Part shown: piece after piece, positions 57,468 to 64,000 of the stretch
Position numbering within the stretch: position 1 is the stretch's first letter
How the letters are laid out: each line of letters opens with the position of its first letter
DNA from: Arctopsyche grandis
Lineage: Eukaryota > Arthropoda > Insecta > Trichoptera > Hydropsychidae
Assembly: GCF_051622035.1 (NCBI RefSeq)
Contig: NC_135358.1
Span: forward strand, 9,217,001 to 9,281,000
Length of the DNA: 64,000 bases
Direction: 5' to 3'
The notes under the pieces: model-generated
What the model saw: the letters and a program-made list of their open reading frames with translations, nothing else
Told to the model about the DNA's origin: nothing
The model's database searches: none
Made by a program: the position numbers and the translations under genes

Positions 57468-58964
57468 TTTTTATTTGAATCAATTTCACACTTCCAGTTT
57501 AATTAGATCGTTTTGCAGTGTTGCGATGATCGAGTACGATTGATGACTGTATGTATGTACATATGTATGTATGTACTCTATATCGCAAAGATATAAAAAT
57601 AAAGTAAAATTTGATAATGACGCACAAATACACAAATACAGATACAGGCTATGTGAACGTTCTCGATACACATTCAAGTTTCTGCCCGGGTCGACCCGGG
57701 ACAGAAATTCCCGGGAATTCACGGAATTTTTGATTTCCTGCGTCCCGGGAATTCTTATTATACATATATTATAGTCGATACTACTTTCGATTCACAGATT
57801 CAAAATAGAAAAATAGGAAAAGTCCCACTTTCAGTTTCTTCATTTTTTTATTCATCTTTTTACATGATATTGATTAAAAGATTGCTTACTGATAATTTTT
57901 TTCATGTGAAACACACGAGTGATCTTTATGTACGTACATATTATTTTATCCGTATATAGTCTTTTGTATTCCTCGTTGTCTTTGATATTTTTTTCCACAT
58001 TGTTCCTTTGACTCGCAAAAAAATGGAAAGAAAGCTTTTATTGCATCGCCCATTCGTGTATTTAAAAAATGAAACGAAAATCTTTATCCAAGTGTAATTC
58101 TTGTATATGTGTCTACAAAGAATGTAATAATCCGGATGATAAAATAACAAATAAGCGAGAGAGCTTTTATGCGGTCTCACCGCAATAAATAACCAGTAAA
58201 GACACTTTTACCTTTGCGCAAAAACTGGAGAGGGTGTGATATATGCGTGTCGGTGGCTTAAACCTCTAAGGGTCCGGCGAATGCAAGAGGGGTGGAGAGC
58301 TAGACTATGTATGTATGTAGACCAGACCGTCTTTAGATAAAGCAGAGATAGGAATCTGGTACAAGATTTATACGAACCGCACCAAATTGCATACATTGTA
58401 GCCCGGTTGATAAATGTTACCGATTTCTACCCCCTAAAAAATAAAAATAATAATAAAAGCACTGAGTCGGACAAGATTTTCGATTTCCTCTATTTTCGCC
58501 TCGGATACTATACTATAGGTACATTATATGTAAGTATAGTACAAATGCACTGAAGCAGGGACGTGCAAATCGAGTCACGCGTATTATAAGTACAATTTCA
58601 AATTTGATAGTTGTATTACAATTTCAAACTTGATAGTTTATCTGCTCGGACATGTGACTATGAAATATCAGAAATATCAGATGGTCAAGGACTGATGCCA
58701 CTTAATATACGTTAAATGTTATCACTGTATGCAGTATAAAGTTCTGTGTATACATATTATATTATGAAACAGTAAGAGATTTGAGTCTGATTTATCAGAT
58801 AAATATACCTTTCATTGTTATCGTGGCTTTGTTTGTATAATGTATGCATAAAAAACAGTCAAAACTAAAGTCTTATGACCACTATTGATTGGCCTCCCAT
58901 ATAATGCATGTGTATTAAATATTGAACTGAAATCAAAGGGGTGATAAATATTTTGATTAAAAAA
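57468..58964. other. Upstream region of the small cadherin gene
   Basis: Promoter and 5' UTR of the minus-strand gene should lie just above 57467, where AATAAAAAATG precedes the start. Clear TATA or initiator elements were not distinguished. It contains the CCCGGG cluster and (TATG)n runs. Confidence 0.4.
57685..57757. repeat. CCCGGG/AATTCCCGGGAATT palindrome cluster
   Basis: Four CCCGGG hexamers occur within about 75 bp, inside GCCCGGGTCGACCCGGGAC, AATTCCCGGGAATTC and GTCCCGGGAATTC. This is very unlike the AT-rich surroundings and suggests a transposon terminal or sub-terminal region. A simpler GTTTCCGGAAACCCGTT pair occurs at 28320-28367. Confidence 0.6.
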
Positions 58965-59095
58965 ACATTTCATCGTCATAAATTACAGCTATTCACCATC
59001 AGCTGCTGGATGAAGGCCTCTCCAAAACGCTTCCACTCGTCTTTTGCGCAACTCTCATCGATCTCACCCCACACATTTTCCAAACAAAATTTTTG
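58965..59095 (-). pseudogene. RTE-like LINE relic, extreme C-terminus
   Basis: The minus strand reads ENVWGEIDESCAKDEWKRFG followed by EAFIQQL, matching the final residues of RTE-type RT proteins and the relic at 44.45 kb. Only about 130 bp remain. A SINE follows at 59150. Confidence 0.6.
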
Positions 59096-59149
59096 TAGCT
59101 CTTTAAATATCAAAAAATTTTGAGATGCTGTTAACTCAAACTCTGTGAA

Positions 59150-59335
59150 AAATATGACAGAATTGCAAATTTGTTGGAACTGTTTCCAATGAAATCAGAT
59201 AAATTTGCAAACTCTGAAAGGAATCGATCGACCTTGGAGTTACATGTTCATGGTCTGGCCAGCAGCATAGCCAGGAATAGAATCCATGACCACACAATTG
59301 GAAGCATTACACGCTAAGCTATGTTGTTGGTTATT
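59150..59335 (-). mobile_element. tRNA-derived SINE (second subfamily), tail missing
   Basis: Plus strand: GGAACTGTTTCCAATGAAAT, AACTCTGAAAGGAATCGATC, GGTCTGGCCAGCAGCATAGC, GGAATAGAATCCATGACC and CACGCTAAGCTATGTTGTTG. The B-box is decayed. Confidence 0.72.
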
Positions 59336-60689
59336 ATGCTATTATGCCGAGTATTTCATATATATTTGAGTATCCAAATGAAAATTTTATCTTTAGACCA
59401 TTTTTTTTAGCATTTTTTGTTCTGCAAGTGATTTTATGATGTTGACATGGAGAACATGGCCCTAATATGTATAATATATTATACTTAATAAGTTTTGCGA
59501 TCCCTGCACTACATAGATACATACCAGACTAGCAAGCAATTTCCTCCCTACGGATCTCGATCAGACGCAGCTCCCAATGAAGCTCCGGACATTAGGTGGA
59601 AATTGCCGAACGAGGATTTTCCTACCGGAAAGTAGTGTTCGACTATGGCTAATCCAACTATATTCGTGCCAATTTTCCACGAATCCATTTTCAGTTTTGG
59701 AGTATTTTTTCACACATCTCCTCCCACAAAAGAGACCGTCGTTGGAAGAATGCGGGAGTTTCACGACCCAGCCTCGTGTGTACCTTAGACCCGACCGGTG
59801 TGGTGCCAAGATTGCTTCACTTTTGCGCTTTCCTCCCCGTGAGCGAGATACTTTGAATGTTTAAAATCCAATTTAAACTATGTCTGGCCTGCGGAACCCA
59901 CATGCCAAGCGAGATAAAGTGAAATTCCCTAACTGAGACATGTATACGTATATTCAGCGAGACTTGGATAACTTTGACATGCATTTATAAACATTCGTAA
60001 ATGTGTCCTTTATGTTCATGTGAAATCCACTCCGCTTTATCGTAACGAACGCGCTCATCGTACGGAAATGGTACCATTCTCTAGCTAAGACCCAGTCCTT
60101 TGTAGTTTTTTCATTGAAAATTCAAACAAAACTGTATAGTCTACTTTTATTTTATATTATTTGATATATTAAAGCTGTGATTTTTGGGTTTCAATAAGAA
60201 GTGAAATCGCAATTTAATTATGAAAATCATTTTTGAGTAATTACAAGTATTACACACCAGAATATAATATGTACAATGAATTACATACATATGTATACAG
60301 GTTGACCCAAAGGTGCAGTAGACTAGGCACATACCTACATATGTAGTTTACTGCACGGGTGGCATAGCCGAGGATCGCGCTATGAAGCGCCCTCAATTTT
60401 TCTTTTTTTTATTATAAAATTGAAAAAAAAATGGTTGTCTTTGGACTTATAAAATATTTTATATTCAATTTATGAAAAAATTTACATATATTCAACTTAA
60501 TTTTTCTACGCGAAGTAACAATACTGACTATAAAATACTATAATTTACGAATAACACAGGGATTCGACTGTCAAATATTAACGATTCACGAATAAAACTT
60601 CGGTATAAACGGTCATATAGAATTTTACATATTTTAATAAAATGCTGCTGAAACGTGACGTTAAACGAAATATATTTTATTAATATATG
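59336..60689. other. Intergenic, overlapping frames without motif
   Basis: 59550-59870 is open on both strands (82 and 95 residues) and moderately GC-rich, but neither protein shows a domain. This may be decayed repeat or regulatory DNA. Confidence 0.4.
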
Positions 60690-60754
60690 TAGGCCAGGAA
60701 AGCCTAACAAGGTAAACCCCAATGCGCTTTCCTGGCCAATTACAAACAATTATA
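60690..60754 (-). mobile_element. SINE 3'-tail fragment (hairpin only)
   Basis: GGCCAGGAAAGCCTAACAAG and AATGCGCTTTCCTGGCCAAT form the same inverted-repeat tail seen at the 3' end of the full-length SINEs, here without body or head. This is expected for a severely truncated copy. Confidence 0.65.
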
Positions 60755-61153
60755 CAGTGACAGATCCAGGAATTTCTCAAGGGAGATATAAAAAAGCATA
60801 TAAAACAGGGTTTCTAACTGAAAAGTAAAAAAAGAATACATTTTAAAAAAATATATCTAAATTTATATGAAAAATTCGAAACGGTTTAAAAATTATAAAA
60901 TTCAGATATTAATAAAAAATAAGTGACGGTTTAGTTTAATACGAATTCAAATTTATAAAAATTATGTCAGATAATAATATTACTCTGTGGGTTCTCCCGA
61001 ACTTACATATATTCACGTGGGTAGCCATTCTATATCGTTATATAGCGTTTGATGAAAGAGACCAATAATTTCGAAAATGTGCGAATTTGAAAATTCTGAT
61101 ATGGGGGGGTGCGATTTCGCCCATCGCCCTCCCCCCCCTTTGGCCCGTCCCTG
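60755..61153. mobile_element. hAT-like MITE with CAGNGACNGNNCCA ends, about 400 bp
   Basis: CAGTGACAGATCCAGG at the left and CAGGGACGGGCCA (right end reversed) resemble short hAT termini. A G/C run (GGGGGGGTGCG...CCTCCCCCCCC) lies inside the right end. The interior is AT-rich and non-coding. No convincing 8 bp duplication remains. It abuts a SINE tail fragment. Confidence 0.55.
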
Positions 61154-63924
61154 ATATTAATATAATATATTTTAAATAAAATTACTGTTTAAAAATATTA
61201 AAGCAAATGTATATAGGTATATACAAAGCCTTTGAATAGCTTCTTTTTTAGATTTGCAATCTTGCAACCAGTGACTATAATTTAATTCAATACTGTACAT
61301 ATACTCGTATGTATATGCATATTTTAAGTAGTATTTTTTCTTTTGTTAAATGAAATATAACGATATAGTAATAATGTAATTTAAAAACCACCGCTGTTTT
61401 TAAGTAGGCAGAAATAAAAGAATGAGACAAAGAAAATTAGCTGCGGTCATGCGCGAATAAAAAAGCGCACCAGCGACTTGTTCGTTTGCCAAAGCAATCA
61501 AGCCGATGGGAAAATGTAAGGTTTCTCTTCAAAATCGTATTATGCTAAGTAACTGTTTAATATTTGACCCACATAAATTCATAATAAGATTACTTTTTGA
61601 ACGTGATTTGAATGGACAACGTTTGTCAAGCGTTACATGTCTTTAAATACATAATGTACATACTATCTCAAAAAACTAATCGTATACTAAAATAGCGGCT
61701 ATTCACCTTTAAAATCAACGAGTTATTTGAACAATGTAATCGGCTTTCGGTTCGTGCACCGGTGACCTATAAAGTTCAGCTCGGTCAAGTGCTAAAATAA
61801 AGTGGCGACCTTTTGATCCAGTGGGAAGCTCCATTATGCCATAATAATGTTGGTTCGATGCATTTTTAATATGAGCTTTTAATTTTAGCACTATTCGCAA
61901 ATTTCGAGATCGTTTTTTGATGATTTTCGTTGTCTGTATGAGAGTTGCCTCTTATCTCCTACGGCCAATATTCACTTCACGAATTCTCCTGTCAAATAAT
62001 GAAAAAACCTCCATTTCGTCTCCCTCCCATCAAACATTCACATCTCGTCCTTGCTTATCCTACAAACCGTTTCTACACTTTTATTGCGACGAATGCTCGT
62101 ATCGAAAGTTAACCCTTGACGACTTTGAAAACATCTTTTTCAATTCTCACTTATCATAATGTTCATTTAGTACGATTATTTTAGTTTAATTCTTATCGTT
62201 TTAATGATTAGATAAAATGGATACTTACAGAATATTGGGGTTATATAGAATGAGAAACACTTGATCACCAAGTAAGATAAGCGTACGCTAATAACCATAC
62301 ATAGAAGAAATTGATTGATAACAGCAATGTATAGGACGTATTATAATTTTAATTAAATTTACAAAAAAAAAATGAAAATTTAAAGCTAGATACTCATTAA
62401 ATTTCAAAGATAGTACATATATGAGTGAATATATTGTTTAAATTCAAATGAATCAATGATGGATGGATGTAAATTGGAATCTGGTTCGATCGCCCTTTCA
62501 CAATTTTCCAGTTTAAAAAATACTACATACCTACAAATATGTATTTATGTATATACAGGTGTGACAAAACTAAGAAGCAGATATTACCAAACCAATATTT
62601 CATACAGTTCAAACACTCAGTACATACAGTTCATTTTTATTATTAAATTGGTTATAATTGTATTAGTTTAAACACAAGAGACGATAAGAGGCGATATTTA
62701 TCAATAAACATATATGTATGTACATACTAAGTTTAATTATATTTTATTGCTTCAATTTTATCACATGGAATATACATAATATTCGAACGTGCACAGGTTA
62801 AGACGTTCAGTTTGATTTGGAACTTTTCAAGCTTTCCAATAACATTCGCATAAGAAATCTTCAATATATCTGAAGCTGGAACGCTTTTTCGAATGAGTTT
62901 TCGATGAAAACTTTATTCCCGCACACACCACGCCACGATAAATTTTCCATATCTGAACATTTTCCATGTCTTTTGAAAGTGTGTCATATCAAAATGAATA
63001 CAAGTCGAGTTGTACTACGTACAACTCGACTCGGGCGAAACTCTTATCACCGCGCTCGAGAGAAGTCACGCGATAATAAATAGCTGTTTACTAGAAGTTG
63101 AGTTCGTAATGAGTCGTATACTTCAATGCAGGTCTATTAGCCCCTTTGTCTTGCGAAATGCATCCCCTCACGCGCGCCCCTGTACTTTATTGTCTCACTT
63201 AGCAACCGGCGCCGGCTGGAGTTCAACTATATTCGTAGGGGTTGAACCGGAGAAACTGCCATTATTTTTCGCCATAACTCACAGTACTACGCTTTTAAAG
63301 TTTCGTTGGAATTCTCACAGCTCCTCCTAGTTTAGGCGTATAACATTTATCAGAATATATTGTTCACTGCGAGAGTACAAAAATCTCGTTCGAATCATTG
63401 CGATCTCTCTCTGGCCGGAATGCGCAATACGCGACGGGGTAGAAAAGGAAAAGAATAAATTATGCAAATATTTGCCTCCAAACAGACGGGGGGGAAATAA
63501 TTCTCCCCCGTGCTCTTTTTTAATAAAACACAAAGTATGTATAGGCAGCAACTGCAACAAAGCCCTCCTTTCTCTCGGGAGATTGAATTTTCTTCAACGT
63601 TCGTTTACCAGAATGGCGGTTTGAACAACGTCCGGGATTCCAATTCACTCAAAAAAAACTTCCCGTTTAGAAAAAAAGCGAAAACGAAATACAAAGCACT
63701 CAGTAAACCCGTTCTGCAATTAACAATTTTCAAAATGGTAAAGTTTTTCAGAACGTCTTAATGATGCTGCTCAATTTCAAGGCAAGTCAAGCTTTTTAAT
63801 AGTCACTTGTTAACTTTTTCCTACTATAAAGGTATATTTGAGATGATAAAATAAAATAGTTATGCATTTTGTATATTTGGTAGATTCAGCTTCGTAAGGA
63901 TGCATCTCAATTACATACATATAT
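61154..63924. other. Intergenic, GC-richer island at 63.0-63.65 kb
   Basis: No gene. The 106-residue plus frame at 63010 begins within a perfect palindrome and has no recognised motif. The island includes ACCGGCGCCGGCTGG and GACGGGGGGGAAA. Confidence 0.4.
63003..63031. repeat. Perfect 13 bp inverted repeat with 3 bp loop
   Basis: AGTCGAGTTGTAC and GTACAACTCGACT flank TAC. It is the most exact short palindrome seen outside the transposons. Confidence 0.8.
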
Positions 63925-64000
63925 GGGCCTTTATATTTGAAAACGACAGAAGTCCAATTTTCAGTTCTAAAACAATATTTCAGCTTAACTTCATCCACAA
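63925..64000. mobile_element. MITE of the 45.9 kb family, cut by the window end
   Basis: GGGCCTTTATATTTGAAAAC, AGAAGTCCAATTTTCAGTTC and TTCAGCTTAACTTCATCCAC follow the left half of the other two copies. The other end lies outside the window. Confidence 0.68.

Noticed and set aside
59561..59864. Overlapping 82- and 95-codon ORFs on both strands
   Set aside because: Both are open because of base composition; neither has a recognisable domain.
63010..63330. 106-codon ORF at the GC-richer island
   Set aside because: No motif, no splice context, and the start lies in a palindrome.

Overview
This is AT-rich nuclear DNA from an insect. The evidence is short GT-AG introns, an esterase of the insect alpha/juvenile-hormone-esterase type, an Ig/FN3/DB-domain receptor with the composition of C. 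elegans IGDB proteins, Jockey, R1 and RTE LINE relics, piggyBac and pogo DNA transposons, Helitron ends, and very many (CATA)n/(TATG)n tetranucleotide runs. I cannot fix the order of insect from sequence alone.

Three host genes can be read. (1) + strand, 5480-22753: a 25-exon gene for a predicted 1428-residue type I membrane receptor. It has a signal peptide, three Ig domains, five FN3 domains, four 12-cysteine DB domains, one membrane segment and a short tail with an NPSY motif. The signal-peptide exon lies 10.2 kb upstream of the rest, and all 24 splice junctions agree in phase. (2) + strand, 25512-about 27300: a carboxylesterase with an intact Ser-Glu-His triad. (3) - strand, 57467-54054: a small secreted protein with cadherin-type repeats, seven exons and no membrane anchor; one junction is a base out of frame.

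Most of the remainder is transposon debris. 1.1-2.4 kb is a nest of tRNA-derived SINEs. 4.1-5.35 kb is a 1.2 kb TIR element with a 341 bp hairpin inside it. 7.3-9.0 kb is a piggyBac transposase fragment split by a truncated Jockey LINE with a 12 bp target duplication. 24.8-25.1 kb is a 320 bp foldback. 30.7-33.4 kb holds related solo/tandem LTR-like repeats. 36.1-37.1, 39.9-40.9 and 44.4-44.9 kb are LINE reverse transcriptase relics. 45.9-47.45 kb holds a MITE, a Helitron and a pogo-like element in a row. 51.0-52.3 kb is a SINE/MITE/SINE block. Most of the remaining intergenic DNA shows no recognisable gene. Several moderately GC-richer, ORF-poor islands could be conserved regulatory DNA.

No prokaryotic-style system, CRISPR array, rRNA gene or convincing true tRNA gene was seen. 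The points most worth following up are the small secreted cadherin gene, the SINE family with a hairpin tail, the TTACAGTC element family with its modular hairpin, and the pogo-like element with internal repeats.
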